Source: Luteimicrobium album | GTDB taxonomy: Bacteria; Actinomycetota; Actinomycetes; Actinomycetales; Cellulomonadaceae | NCBI RefSeq assembly: GCF_030161555.1 | Contig: NZ_BSUK01000001.1 | Span: 2,356,001-2,420,000, forward strand | Length of the DNA stretch: 64,000 nt | Reading direction: 5' to 3' | In this document: positions 25,604 through 37,100 of the stretch, piece by piece | Position numbering within the stretch: position 1 is the first letter of the stretch | How the letters are laid out: every line of letters begins with the position of its first letter | The notes under the pieces: model-generated | What the model was told of the DNA's origin: nothing | Seen by the model: the letters and a program-made list of their open reading frames with translations, nothing else | Database searches by the model: none | Program-made: the position numbers and the translations under genes

Positions 25604-26587
25604 TCAGGCGCCGAGCGCGGCCGTGAGGAAGGCCAGGTAGCGGTCGCGGTCGGCGCGCAGCGCCAGGGTGGCGTTCGGTGCGTCCGTGCTCCACGAGCGC
25701 CGATCCAGGAGCAGCGCGCCGAGCGTCCGCTCGCTGCTCGTCTCGACCTTCACCGGGCACGTCACGGACTTCGTGACCACGTCCGGGTCGACGAGCGCCG
25801 CCATGCACAGCGCGTCGTGGACGGGCGCGCACGGGCCGTACGTCGCGGCGCGCTCCTCGTCGGGGTCGTGCTCGATCCGGTGCCGCACCAGGCGCGCCGC
25901 CGCGACCGCGCCCGGAGTGCCGAGCGCGTCGAGCGCGTCACAGTCAGCGAGCGTCAGCGGGACGCTCTGCGTCGCGTCGAGCGGCAGGATCGTGACGTCG
26001 CGGATCCCTGCCTCGAGCACGATCAGCGCGGCCTCCGGGTCGACCCAGAGGTTGAACTCCGCCGCGGCGGTCACGTTCCCGCCCGCCACGCCGCCACCCA
26101 TGAGGACGAGCCGGGGGATGCGTTCACGCAGGTCCGGAGCGACCGACAGGGCGAGCGCCACGTTGGTGAGCGGCGCGGTCGCGACGAGCGTGACGTCGTC
26201 GTGCGCGGGGTCCCGGTAGAAGTCCACGAGGAACCGGACCGCCTCGTGGGAGGCCGCCCGGCTGCGGGCCGGCGGCAGGTCGAGGTAGGCCGGCTGGAAG
26301 TCGGGGTCCCGGCCGTTGAGCACGTCCCGGGGGATCGGGAAGTCGGGCCGCAGGAGCGGGCGCGGCGACCCCGCGTGCACGGGGACGGTGCACCCGACGA
26401 CGTCGAGAGCCCGCAGCGTGTTCTCCGTGACCCGGGGCAGGGCCACGTTCCCGTTGACGGTGGTCACGGCGAGCAGGTCGAGGCCGGGATGCCCGACGGC
26501 GGCCATGATCGCCACGGCGTCATCGGTACCGGTGTCGCAGTCGAGGACGAGGCGGACGGGAGGCGCGGACGCGTCGGTGGGAGGCAC
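25604..26587 (-). CDS. Inosine/uridine-preferring nucleoside hydrolase
   Basis: The 327-residue protein carries the Ca-binding Asp cluster LVLDCDTGTDDAVAIM near its N-terminus. AVTTVNGNVALPRVTENTLR, LVLMGGGVAGGNVTAAAEFN (the ribose-binding segment) and the late HDALCMAALVDPDVV block follow. All are diagnostic of the IunH family, which cleaves the N-glycosidic bond of ribonucleosides for purine/pyrimidine salvage. It is cytosolic. Specificity among nucleosides cannot be read from the sequence. Confidence 0.92.
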   Translation of the reverse strand: MPPTDASAPPVRLVLDCDTGTDDAVAIMAAVGHPGLDLLAVTTVNGNVALPRVTENTLRALDVVGCTVPVHAGSPRPLLRPDFPIPRDVLNGRDPDFQPAYLDLPPARSRAASHEAVRFLVDFYRDPAHDDVTLVATAPLTNVALALSVAPDLRERIPRLVLMGGGVAGGNVTAAAEFNLWVDPEAALIVLEAGIRDVTILPLDATQSVPLTLADCDALDALGTPGAVAAARLVRHRIEHDPDEERAATYGPCAPVHDALCMAALVDPDVVTKSVTCPVKVETSSERTLGALLLDRRSWSTDAPNATLALRADRDRYLAFLTAALGA

Positions 26588-26597
26588 GGCCGCCAGC

Positions 26598-26813
26598 CTA
26601 GGCCCGGGACACGGTCCACCCCGTCGACGCGGCCCACCGTTCGGCGCCGGACATGATCGCCTCGATGACGGGGCCCTTGGCGTCGGCGTACGCGTTCTTG
26701 TCCGACCACTCTTGTCGGGCGAGGCGGCGCTTGACGCCCTCGTACCGGGCGCGGGCTGCGTCGTCGTGGCGCAGGTCGGTGGGCCGGTCGGGGTCGGGTG
26801 CGTCCGCCGTCAC
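26598..26813 (-). CDS. GrpB-like C-terminal fragment
   Basis: A 71-residue frame starts at GTG 26813, five bases after the mannosyltransferase stop. Its body [20 protein letters not shown] followed by [15 protein letters not shown] matches the C-terminal helix pair of GrpB/UPF0157 proteins, which are normally about 170 residues or fused to dephospho-CoA kinase. The nucleotidyltransferase-like core is missing. It may be a remnant or a stand-alone small protein translated with the upstream gene. Confidence 0.55.
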   Translation of the reverse strand: MTADAPDPDRPTDLRHDDAARARYEGVKRRLARQEWSDKNAYADAKGPVIEAIMSGAERWAASTGWTVSRA

Positions 26814-26818
26814 GGTGC

Positions 26819-28606
26819 TCAGATCCAGCTCGGCAGCCACATGTGGAGGTGCCAGAAGGTGTACGGGACCGTCTGCGCCGTCCAGATCGGGTAGAAGAAC
26901 AGGCTCACCGCGACCACGACGGTCACGAAGATGCTCACCCCGACGACGACCCGGCGTCTCGCGCGTCTCTCGCCCTGCGTCTCCTCGAGCAGCAAGGCGA
27001 TCACGTAGGCGACGGCCATCATGACCCAGGGCGTGAAGACGATCGAGTAGAACGTGAAGATCGTCCGGTGCATGTAGGCGAACCACGGGAACCAGCCCGC
27101 GACGACGCCCGCGAGCACCGCGGTCGCCCGCCAGTCCCGCGCGATGAACAGCCACACGAGGGCGACCGCGAGGCACAGCGCGCCCGCCCACCACAGGACG
27201 GGGTTGCCGAGCGAGGTGACCGCCTGCGAGCACGGCGACGACCCGCAGCCCTGCTTCCCGGGCTGGATCGACTCGTAGTAGAAGGACGTCGGCCGCCACT
27301 GCAGCATCCAGCCGAGCGGGTTCGCCTGGTAGGGGTGCGGGGTGTCGAGCGTGTTGTGGAAGTGCCACATCTGGACGTGGTACTGCCAGAACGACCGCAG
27401 CGTGGGCGGCAGCCAGCTCACGCCCTGGCCGGGGTTCTGCTCGGCCCACTGCCGCATGTACGACATCGGGTTGCGGAACCAGCCCCACCACGTCGCGAGG
27501 TAGGCGATCAGCGCCGTCGGGAGCATGACGAGGGCCGCGGGGATCCCGTCGACGAGGATCGCGTCCTCCCACCAGCGCTTGATCCCCACCGCCCGCCGGG
27601 CGGTCATGTCCCAGCCGACCGTCAGCAGCCCGAACACCGCGATGAAGTAGATCCCCGACCACTTCGTCCCGCACATCAGCCCCAGCGACACAGCCGCGAG
27701 GAACCGGTACCAGCGCCAGCCGAGCCGCGGCCCGTACTTCCCGATCTCGCCGCCCGCCTCGACGACCGCCGCGCACCGGTCCGCGAGCCGGCGTCTCGCC
27801 TGCTCCCGGTCGAGGATCAGGAACGCGAACGCGACCAGCCCCCAGAACATGACGAAGTTGTCGAGCAGGGAGGTGCGCGAGTGGACGATCGCCTCGCCGT
27901 CGACGGCCATGAACAGGCCTGCGAGGACGCCGATCAGCGTGGACCCGAAGAGGCGGCGCGCGATCCGCGCCACGATCCACACCGCGAGGATCCCGACCAC
28001 GGCCGTGCTGATGCGCCACGCCCACGGGTTCTCCGCGCCCCCGAACCGCAGGCCCAGCGAGATCATCCACTTGCCGAGCGGCGGGTGGACGACGTAGTCG
28101 GCCTGGTGCAGGTACGTGTCGGCGTGGCCCGCCTCGAAGGCCGGGTTCGGGTTGTCGGGCCACTTCGCCTCGTACCCGGACCTCAGCAGCGAGTACGCGT
28201 ACTTGACGTAGTACGTCTCGTCGAAGACGAGGGTCCTGGGATAGCCCAGGTGGTACAGGCGCAGGATCGCGGCGAGCGCCGTGACGAGCAGCGGGCCGAG
28301 CCAGCCCCAGAGGCGGTCGCGCGGCGTCGAGCCCAGAGCCAGGCGGCGCGGCCCGAACAGCTTGAGCAGGTAGCGGTCGCGCGCGCTCGGCTCGGGCGCG
28401 TCCGACGACGGCCCGGCGCCCGGTCCGGTGGTCGTGTCGCCGGCGTCCGGGGTCGCGTCAGGATCGGTCGCGTCGAACGGTGGCGCGTCGAGCGCGGCAC
28501 CCGCGACATGGCGCCCGTTCGGGACTCCGTCCGCGGGCGTGCCGGACGACGGCTCGGGCGCGGTGGGCTGCTCGTCGGCGCTGCTCGTGGCGGACACGCC
28601 CGTCAT
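26819..28606 (-). CDS. Dolichyl-phosphate-mannose-protein mannosyltransferase (Pmt, GT39)
   Basis: ATG 28606 begins [13 protein letters not shown]. About 85 disordered residues precede roughly ten membrane helices. The catalytic loop after TM1 has the acidic motif [20 protein letters not shown], and [17 protein letters not shown] follows. This is the GT39/Pmt family, which transfers mannose from polyprenyl-phosphate-mannose to secreted proteins during Sec export. The large extracytoplasmic loop ([20 protein letters not shown]) is conserved. The gene is divergent from rsmI with 25 bases between starts, the standard actinobacterial arrangement. It is 595 residues and intact. Confidence 0.93.
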   Translation of the reverse strand: MTGVSATSSADEQPTAPEPSSGTPADGVPNGRHVAGAALDAPPFDATDPDATPDAGDTTTGPGAGPSSDAPEPSARDRYLLKLFGPRRLALGSTPRDRLWGWLGPLLVTALAAILRLYHLGYPRTLVFDETYYVKYAYSLLRSGYEAKWPDNPNPAFEAGHADTYLHQADYVVHPPLGKWMISLGLRFGGAENPWAWRISTAVVGILAVWIVARIARRLFGSTLIGVLAGLFMAVDGEAIVHSRTSLLDNFVMFWGLVAFAFLILDREQARRRLADRCAAVVEAGGEIGKYGPRLGWRWYRFLAAVSLGLMCGTKWSGIYFIAVFGLLTVGWDMTARRAVGIKRWWEDAILVDGIPAALVMLPTALIAYLATWWGWFRNPMSYMRQWAEQNPGQGVSWLPPTLRSFWQYHVQMWHFHNTLDTPHPYQANPLGWMLQWRPTSFYYESIQPGKQGCGSSPCSQAVTSLGNPVLWWAGALCLAVALVWLFIARDWRATAVLAGVVAGWFPWFAYMHRTIFTFYSIVFTPWVMMAVAYVIALLLEETQGERRARRRVVVGVSIFVTVVVAVSLFFYPIWTAQTVPYTFWHLHMWLPSWI

Positions 28607-28631
28607 GGTACGGCGTGGGACAGTGGGGGCC

Positions 28632-29539
28632 ATGAGCAGCGCCCAGAGCCGAGCCGAGAGCCCTGCCGACCGATCCGTCGTCCGCCCCGGGGGCGTCCTG
28701 GTCCTCGCCGCCACCCCCATCGGCAACGCCGACGACGCGTCCCCCGTCTGCGTCGTCTCCTCGCCGAGGCGGACGTCGTCGCGGCCGAGGACACGCGGCG
28801 CCTGCACGCGCTCGCCGGGCGGCTCGGGCTCGAGGTCGGCGGCCGCGTCGTCAGCTACCACGAGCACAACGAGACGGCCCGCGCCGACGACCTGCTCGAC
28901 GTCGTCGAGGGCGGTGGGACGGTTCTCGTGGTGACCGACGCCGGGATGCCGTCCGTGTCCGACCCCGGGTACCGGGTCGTGACCCGCGCGGTCGAGCGGG
29001 ACCTGCCCGTCACGACGGCGCCCGGACCGTCGGCGGTCCTCGCGGCGCTCGCCGTGTCGGGGATCGCGACCGACCGCTTCACGTTCGAGGGGTTCCCGCC
29101 CCGCAAGCCCGGCGAGCGGCGTCGGACGCTCGAGGCGCTCGGCCGCGAGCCCCGGACCATGGTCTTCTTCGAGGCCCCGCACCGCATCGCGGACACTCTC
29201 GCCGCGATGGCCGACGCGTTCGGCCCGGACCGGCCGGCCGCCGTCTGCCGCGAGCTCACCAAGACGTACGAGGAGGTGCTGCGCGGCGGCCTCGGGGAGC
29301 TTGCCGAGCGCGCGCAGGCCGAGCCGCTGCGCGGGGAGATCGCCGTCGTCGTCGCCGGGGCGTCGCGGGCGGCGGCCGTGAGCGTGGAGGAGCTCGTCGA
29401 CGAGGTGCTCGAGCGCGTCGCCGCGGGCGAGCGGCTCAAGGAGGCGGTCGCCGCGGTCGCGGAGGCGTCCGGCGTCGGCGGCGGGGGCGTCAGCAAGCGC
29501 GACCTGTACGCGGCGGCGCTCGCGGCTCGCGCGTCCTGA
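28632..29539 (+). CDS. rsmI: 16S rRNA (cytidine(1402)-2'-O)-methyltransferase (frameshifted)
   Basis: ATG 28632 starts a frame with [17 protein letters not shown], the beginning of the tetrapyrrole-methylase fold. A C5 run at 28741-28745 lacks one base. After correction [20 protein letters not shown] follows, then [31 protein letters not shown] and [13 protein letters not shown], all RsmI signatures. The enzyme methylates the ribose of C1402 in the ribosomal P site using SAM. The length is about 302 residues. It is usually found between pmt and metG, but here metG lies 34 kb away. Confidence 0.92.
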
Positions 29540-29546
29540 CGCGAGT

Positions 29547-29650
29547 TGTCAGAACGTGGTTCCCGTATCCGGGACCGTCGTTCTGACACGCAGCTCACGT
29601 GCGCCGGTTGTCAGAACGTGGTTCCCGGATACGGGACCGTCGTTCTGACA
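29547..29650. repeat. Two tandem 42-bp palindromic elements with inverted centres
   Basis: Copies at 29547-29588 and 29609-29650 both start TGTCAGAACG, end CGTTCTGACA and fold into long stems, separated by 20 bases. Their arms are identical, but the 12-base centres (CCCGTATCCGGG and CCCGGATACGGG) are reverse complements of each other. They lie between convergent rsmI and nicotinamidase genes. They resemble REP/BIME-type elements and could act as terminators. Confidence 0.85.
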
Positions 29651-29666
29651 CACGGGGCGGCGCGGG

Positions 29667-30251
29667 TCAGGCGCCCGACGACGGCACGAGCGTCACGCCG
29701 TCCGCCGCGAGCTCCTCGCGCGCCGCGGCGCCGAGCTCGGGAGAGACGGGCACGGTGAGGTCCGTCAGGACCCGCGTCGGCAGCCCGAGCGCGTGCGCGT
29801 CGAGCGCGGTCGCCTTCACGCAGTGCGACTCCGCGATCCCGACGACGTCCACCGCGTCCACGCCCGCGTCCCGCAGGGCGTCCGCGAGCGACCGGCCGGC
29901 GGGGTCGGTGCCCTCGAAGCCCGAGTAGGCCGCGGCGTGCTGGCCCTTCTTGACGCTGACGTCGGGGTCGAGGCCGGCGAGCGCGGGGTGGAGCTCGGCG
30001 TTCGCCGACCCGGCGAGCCCGTGCGGGGGCCACGTGTCGACGAAGTCGGGGTGGTCGGAGAAGTGGTCGCCCGGGTCGATGTGCCAGTCCTGCGTCGTCG
30101 CGACGAACGCGTACCGGTCGCGGTGCGCTGCCACGTAGTCGGCGATGCGCTGCGCGACGTCGTTCCCGCCGTCGACGCCCAGCTCGCCGCCCTCGCAGAA
30201 CGTCGGCTGCACGTCCACGACGACCAGGGCCCGGCGGTTCTCCTCGCTCAT
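29667..30251 (-). CDS. pncA: Nicotinamidase / isochorismatase-family amidohydrolase
   Basis: ATG 30251 begins MSEENRRALVVVDVQPTFCE, giving 194 residues. The catalytic triad is visible: Asp in VVDVQPTF, Lys in DVSVKKGQHA and Cys in VVGIAESHCVKATAL. The metal site of nicotinamidases (Asp-X-His with a second His) appears in TTQDWHIDPGDHFSDH, which separates it from isochorismatases. It would convert nicotinamide to nicotinic acid in NAD salvage. It is divergent from the MarR-like gene. Confidence 0.88.
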   Translation of the reverse strand: MSEENRRALVVVDVQPTFCEGGELGVDGGNDVAQRIADYVAAHRDRYAFVATTQDWHIDPGDHFSDHPDFVDTWPPHGLAGSANAELHPALAGLDPDVSVKKGQHAAAYSGFEGTDPAGRSLADALRDAGVDAVDVVGIAESHCVKATALDAHALGLPTRVLTDLTVPVSPELGAAAREELAADGVTLVPSSGA

Positions 30252-30320
30252 GCCTCCACTCTGCCACCCGCCCTGCCGGCCGTGGGAGCGCGGCCTACCG
30301 TGGACGCAGGAGGTGGGTCG

Positions 30321-30704
30321 ATGGAGACGATCGGGTACTGGGTGAGCCTCGTGGCGCGGCTGCTCGACGAGCAGTTCGGCGACGCCGTCCCCCACGCCGG
30401 CCTCGGCCGCCGGCACTGGCACGTCCTCACGCTCCTCGCGGGCGGGTCCGCACAGGCCGACACCCCGGACGGCGTCCTGCACGGCTTCGAGACGGAGGTC
30501 CAGGACCTCGTCTCGCGGGGCTGGGTGCAGGGCACGTCGGAAGGCTGGGCCATCACCGCGGAGGGCCAGACGGCGTACCACCGCCTCCTTGACGATGTCA
30601 CCGCGGCCCGCGAACGCGTCACCGCGGGCATCGACCCGGCCGAGGTCGGGCGGGCGATCGAGATGCTGAGGCGCGTCGCGGAGAACCTGCGCCCCGGGGC
30701 GTGA
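30321..30704 (+). CDS. MarR-like winged-helix protein
   Basis: ATG 30321 has AGGAGG at ideal spacing. The 127-residue protein shows a helix-rich N-terminus (ETIGYWVSLVARLLDEQFGD), a winged-helix core (HGFETEVQDLVSRGWVQGTS, then EGWAITAEGQTAYHRLL) and a C-terminal dimer helix. This is the MarR-like layout often seen in actinobacterial proteins of unknown target. Its stop codon lies inside the 29-bp repeat that begins the genomic island, so the island sits immediately after this gene without disrupting it. Confidence 0.75.
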   Translation: METIGYWVSLVARLLDEQFGDAVPHAGLGRRHWHVLTLLAGGSAQADTPDGVLHGFETEVQDLVSRGWVQGTSEGWAITAEGQTAYHRLLDDVTAARERVTAGIDPAEVGRAIEMLRRVAENLRPGA

Positions 30705-30727
30705 GGGTCTCGCGAGGATCGGCGGGT
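30699..30727 (+). repeat. Left 29-bp direct repeat of the island (att-like)
   Basis: The 29 bases beginning GCGTGAGGGTCTCGCGAGGA are identical to 40617-40645. The copy overlaps the last codon and stop of the MarR-like gene. Confidence 0.85.
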
Positions 30728-31128
30728 TGTCCTGCGAGCGTTCCTGGAGGGCGCTCCTCGAGGAGAGACCAGGCCGGGAAGTGCACGCCGCCGCCGCACG
30801 AGCCATCAGCTGAGATCGCGTTCTGGGAGGTTCGGGTCCACTGAACGTGGCAGTACTGCCGTCGCTGGTAAGGGCGCCTGTGGCGCCCCAGTACTTGGCT
30901 CGGGCGAGGCCTGTTCTCGGACGCGCCTCGTCCGCCGGTGAACCGCCCGAGATCGGAGCGGGTGAAAAAGATGCGTGACGTAGCGGATCCCGGTACCTCG
31001 TGGTCTAGATTCTGCTCACCACCGTGAGCCGGGCTGAGCCTGGGCGGAGCGCTCTGGGGCCTGCCCGAGGGGGCGAGGTTCGGTCGTGCCGGCCGAGGTC
31101 GACCGGCACCGAGTAGTCGGAGCGCTCG
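30728..31128 (+). promoter_or_regulatory. Leader region of the RHS gene with large hairpin
   Basis: This 401-base stretch holds no convincing gene. AGTACTG at 30852 pairs with CAGTACT at 30889 around an inner stem (GGGCGCC/GGCGCCC, loop TGT), giving a conspicuous hairpin at 30852-30895. I see no clear promoter. It probably contains the control region of the toxin gene. Confidence 0.4.
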
Positions 31129-34100
31129 ATGGGTGTCTTCTCTGCTGCTTTTGGCATGCCTGGTTCGTGGCGTAAGTCCGCGTTGGTGGCGGGCGCGGTG
31201 GCCGCGGTCGCGGTGGGTGTGATCGAGGTTCCGACGGGTGCGGCCCGCGCGGACACGGGTTCGGAGGTGGCGAAGTCCGCGCCGACGAAGGTGTCGGCGT
31301 CCCGTGATCCACAAGGTGACCTGACGGCCCCGGACGCGGTGTCTGCGTCGATCAATGCCCGGCTGGCGGGGGAGCGGGTGGAGAACCTCGCCGCCCGGAC
31401 CGAGGACACCTCGACGTTCGCGATGCCGGACGGGACCTGGCAGACCTCGACCGCGACGGGCCCGGTGTGGGTGCGCAAGGGCGGGGACGGGACCCAGCTG
31501 GCGGACTGGGCCGGTGTGGATGCGACCTTGGGGAAGAACGCGGATGGGTCGTTCTCTCCGGTCGCGCAGGCCGGGGACATCAAGATCGCCGGGGCGACGA
31601 AGGCCAGCGACGGGACGTCGGTGGTGGCGTCGTTCACCGACCCGGACACGAAGGTCGCCTCGCAGCTGACGTACCCGGGTGACCTGCCGGCCCCGACGGT
31701 GGACGGACCCCGGGCGACCTACGCGGACGTGCAGCCGGGTGTCGACATGGTCGTCGACGTCACCGGCACCGGGGTGGAGCAGTACTTCGTGGTGAAGGAC
31801 AAGCCCACCGACCCGGCGGCGCTGGTCCTGTCGACCACGGTCGCCGCGACGGGCAAGACGGCGCAGGGCCTGGGTGTGAAGGCGAAGGAGACGGACCCGG
31901 CCAAGGGCGGGGACGTCGCGTCCCTGGTCACGAAGGCGGGGGACCCGGTCGCGGCGGTGGGGCTGCCGCAGGTGTGGGACTCGAGGTATGACGACACGCT
32001 CGCGAACCCGGTCGCGAAGTCGTTCGACACCGCGGCGCAGCCGGGGGTGTGGACGGGCACGGCGCAGGGCCAGGCCCAGACCGAGGCGGCGGCGAAAGTG
32101 AAGGCCTCCGACCCGGCGCCCACGCCTGCTGAGGCTGCGGCCGCCGCGGAGGCGGTGTCCCCGTTGTCGGTGGGGGTGGAGGCTACGGGCGCGAGCGCGC
32201 AGGTCGACCTGACCCCGGGAGACGACACCAGTCCGGACGACCCGGCTGAGGCGACGAGCGTCGCGGACGTGCTCGCGGACCCGGACACGGTGTTCCCGGT
32301 GGTGGTCGACCCTTCGGTGTCGTTGCACGTGACCACCGACACCTGGGTGCAAAGCAACTCGACCGATTCCAAGGCCGGTTCCACTCAGCTGCGGGTCGGG
32401 ACGTACGACGACGGGACGGATGTCGCGCGCAGCTTCTTGCAGTTCTCCTCCTCCTCGTTCAAGGGCACCCAGATCTCGTCGGCGAAGCTGACGCTGTGGG
32501 AGTACTACTCGTGGTCGTGCTCGGCGCGTGGGTACAAGGTCGGTGACACCACGACGAACTCCTCGACCTCGACGGTGTGGTCGAACCAGCCGGCCTGGCA
32601 CACCACGTACACCACCGTCACGGACGCGAAGGGGTACTCCTCCTCGTGCGCGGCCGGGAACTCGGTGGCGACCGTGACGAGCATGGCTCAGGACTGGGCC
32701 GACTCCTCGTCCACCACGCACACCGCGTCCCTGCGGGCCTCGGACGAGTCCGACTCCTACGGGTGGAAGTACTTCAACTCCGCCAACGCCGACACCGGCA
32801 AGCCGACCCTGACGGTCTCGTACAACTCGTATCCGGCCACCGCGAAGTCCGGGTCGATCTCCCCGTACGTGTGGTATCCGGCGAACGACACCACCGGGCA
32901 GCTCGAGGTCAAGTCGTTGACCCCGACGGTGAAGGCCGTGGTCTCCGACCCTGACGGTGGGAACGTCAAGGCGCAGTTCTACCTGACCGACTCGAGCGAC
33001 TCGAACAAGGTGATCTGGAACTGGGTGTCCGGGTCCACAGTCGCCTCGGGCGGCACGTCCTCGTACACCCCGACCACGAACTTGCCCGCGGGGCACACGT
33101 TCGTGCTGCAGATCCGAGCCAACGACGGATCCTTGTCCTCCAAGACCGTGTACAAGCCGTGGAACTCTGCGGGCAAGTTCACCTTGAACACAGGTGCGCC
33201 TGCCGCGCCGACCGTGACCGCCACAGGGTTGACGGCGAACCAGACCGCTGACCCTGCACCGTCCTCGAGCACGTTCACGGCGGTCGGGTCCAACACGGAC
33301 GTGTACGAGCTTGAGTACAAGACCGAGACCGACACCTCGTGGAACGAGGTCCCGGTCTCCTCGAGTACCTTGTGGACCACCACGCCGACCGCGACGTGGA
33401 CCTGGGCACCTCTTCCGACGGGAAAGCACACGGTCCAGGTCAGAACGGTCGACAAGGCGGGCAACGTCTCGACGACGCCGACGTCCTTCACGTTCACCGC
33501 AGCGGGTGCAGCGCTAACCGCCCCCGCCCCGGACCAGCGGTCGACTGACGTGTTCAACCTCGCGGCTAACGGGCCCACCGCCTCAAGCGGGAGCGTCGCT
33601 GCGACTGCGTACTACCGGATCGCCGGCGGCCCGGCCGGAGCAGGCGACGCCACCGTGAATGGCTCGACAGCCGGATGGACTGCGATCACGGGAAGCGGAG
33701 CGACCTTCGCCGCCGGTCAGGCGGTGTCATATTCGTCCAGGTTCTCGACGAGCGCGCTATCACAGGTCCAGGCCAACCTTCGCGGCACCGTCCAGCTGCA
33801 GGTGCAGGTCTGCTTCGCCTACTCCTCACCAAGCCTGACCCGCTGCTCGTGGAGCTCAGGCGCGGCACCATCTGGCAAGCCGACGATCACCCGAGTTCCG
33901 TCGGCGTTCGGGGACGACTTCCCGGTCGCGGACGCCGGCCCCGGCCAGGTTGCGCTGTGGACGGGGAGTACCAGCAGTCCGCGACGGACGCGGACGTGCC
34001 CGGGTACAACGGGGACCTGTCGATCTCCCGCACCTACTCCTCCGACTCAGCCCCGGAGACCAACCCCGTGTTCGGGCCTGGGTGGTCGGCGTCGTTCGAC

Positions 34101-37100
34101 GGTGACGACTCCGGTGTGGCCGGGTGGGACGTGTATGACAGCACCGGATCGACGGGCGACGGCACCATCGCCCTGCTCGACGACGACGGGGACGCACTCA
34201 TCTTCCGCGCCCCGGGAACCGCTCATGCCACCGACCCCACCGGCACCTACCCCGCAGCTGACGCGGACACCAAGGCATCGGGAGCCACACTCCTGCTCAC
34301 GTCCACCACCGCGATGACCTTCACCGACGCCGACGGCACCGTCACCAAGTTCACCGGGAGCCTCTCGAAGGGTTGGCAGGCGCAGTCGGTAACGGCCCCG
34401 GCCTCCACAAGCGCGACGACCTACAGCTACGACAGTGCGGGCCGGGTCACCCAGATCCTGGGTGCGGTCCCGCTAGACGGATCCGGCAAAGCGATCTCCT
34501 GCAGCCCAATGGCGGCAGGATGCCGCGCACTAACGGTTAGCTATGCGCCCACGACGACCGCGACTTCAACCACACCGGGGGATGTGGCCGGGCAGGTGAG
34601 CTGCATCTCCTACACGGCGTACGACCCCGACACGGACCCCGGCACGACGGGCTGCGATGGCAAGACGACGACTGGAAGCATCCGAACCGTGGCCGTCGCG
34701 CTGTACAAGTACAACGCCTCCAAGCAGCTGGTGACGGTCACCGATCCCCGCACCAATCTGGCCACCAGCTACGCGTACTCGGGGACCTCGTCCTCGGGGC
34801 AGCCGCTGCTGACCGGGTTCACCCCGGCCGGGCAGAAGGCGTACGCCCTGGTCTATGGGTCAGTGGCAGCGGGTGCCGGCACCGACGCGCACGGTCTGCA
34901 GGTCGTGTCCCGGGCGAACCCGACCTCCGGGTCCTCGCAGGTGGCCCGGTTCGTGTACGGGATCAACCCGGCCGTGCTGACCTCGGGGCTCCCGGACATG
35001 CGCAACACCTCCGACGACACCGTCGGGGTGAGCCGGTGGGGGAGAACGACGTCCCCACCGTCGGGGTCGCGGTCTTCGGGGCCGACCACACCGTGACCAC
35101 CTCGACCGCGTCCTCGGTCGCGGCCACGGACTGGCCGTACGCGGATCTGCAGTACGCCCGTACCGACGGCCGTGTGGTGAACACTGCCTCCTCCAACGAG
35201 GGTGCCTGGCAGTTCAGCGCTACCTCATATGACCAGACCGGCAATGTCATCAAGTCTCTGGATTCGCGGGGAATCGCTGGAATCCTCTCCGCTGGCGGGG
35301 CGGCGGCGCTCGACCAGGCGGACCTGGACTCGTTCGCGACGGTCACCCACTACAACCCGACCAACATCAGCTCCACCGCGGCCGCCGACGGCCCAGGCGG
35401 CGCCGGGACGGTGCCGTCCGGGACCGTCATCGTTCCTGCGAATACCCGGGTGACCGATGTGTGGGCGCCGGCCACGGATGCGGGCGGTGACCCGGTGCGC
35501 ACGCACACCCACACGGACTACGACGCCGGTGCCCCGAACCACGGCGTTAGCCCGGCCACGGGGCTCGCGTACGGGCTGGCTACCACCGTCACCACGACCC
35601 AGGTCGCCGGTACCGACACCACACCCGCTTCAGGTGAGACCGTGATCGGGAAGTCGGTGACCGGGTACAACCCGATCGACAGCGCACCGGCGACCGGGAA
35701 CACGTCCGGGTGGACCCTCGGGTCGCCCACCACCTCGACCACGGTCACCAACTTCACCGCGAACACGGGGATCAAGACCCAGACCCTGTTCGACTCCGAG
35801 GGGCGCACCATCAAGACCATCGGCGCGAAGTCCAACGGATTGGACGCCGGGACCCAGCTCACCAGCTACTACACCGTCGCGGGGTCGACGGGTTGCCCGG
35901 CCCACCCGGAGTGGGCGGGCCAGGTCTGCCGGACCACCACCGCCGAGACCACGCCGTCCGTCCCGGTCGACGCGACCACGAAGTACTCGCTGTGGGGCGA
36001 TCCGGAGACCCAGACCGAAACCCAGGGGAGTGCGGTTCGCACCACGACCACGAGCTACGACGCGGCGGGGCGCACCACCCTGGTGCACACCACGGTGAGC
36101 GGGCTGGCCGGGTCAAACCCGGTCGACGACACCTACATCCACTACCAGGACGGCACGGGCCTGGTCGACTACACCGCGACCCAGAACCCCACCACCCACG
36201 CCGAGACCGGGCGTACCTCCACCCTGTACGACACGTGGGGGAGGGTCACCTCGTACAAGGACGGCAACGGCGTCATCACCACCACGACGTACGTGGCGTC
36301 CGCGGCATCAAGCGCGGGTGCCACGTCCAACGGTGCTGGCAGCGTCGCTACCGAGTCGACTACCGCGGACGCGAGCTCCACCGCGTATACCTACGACGCG
36401 TCGGGAAACACGACCAAGCAGGTCACCACCGTCGGAGCCCGCACCTACACCTACGGTGCGACCTACGACGGGGTCGGGGACATGCTCACCCAGACCCTGC
36501 CCGCCGGGGTGACCCAGACCAACACCTACTCCCGTGACGGGCAGCAGACCGGTCTCGAGTACGACGCGATCGACTCGGACGGCACCACCATCCCGGGCCT
36601 GGCGTGGACGATCACCTCCGACGTCCAGGACCGGACGACCGAGGTCGACACCAACGCCGGGTCCGGGGACAACACCGTCGGGCGGACGTTGGGCTACGCC
36701 TACGACAACGCCGGCCGGCTGACGGACGTCGTCGACCAGCGCGACAACTTCTGCCAGGACCGTGCGTACAGCTTCGACGCCAACGGGAACCGGACCGGGC
36801 AGATCAACACGACGACCCTGACGGACTCCTGTGCCGACCCAGCGGCAGCGACCGTGACCAAGACCTGGGCCTACAACCCCGCCGACCGGGTCCAGACCGA
36901 AGCCGCGGTCCACACCGTGGCCGACGTCACCGACGACGACGGGAACGAGTCCACCCAGACCACCGACGCGTTCGGGGCCACCGGGTACGTCTACGACGCG
37001 CTCGGCCGGGTCACGACTCTTCCTGCCGGGGACACCCCCGCCAACCAGCTGATCGAGTCCCTCGGCGGTGTGTGGACCGGCTCCACCGCGGGCGATGTCA

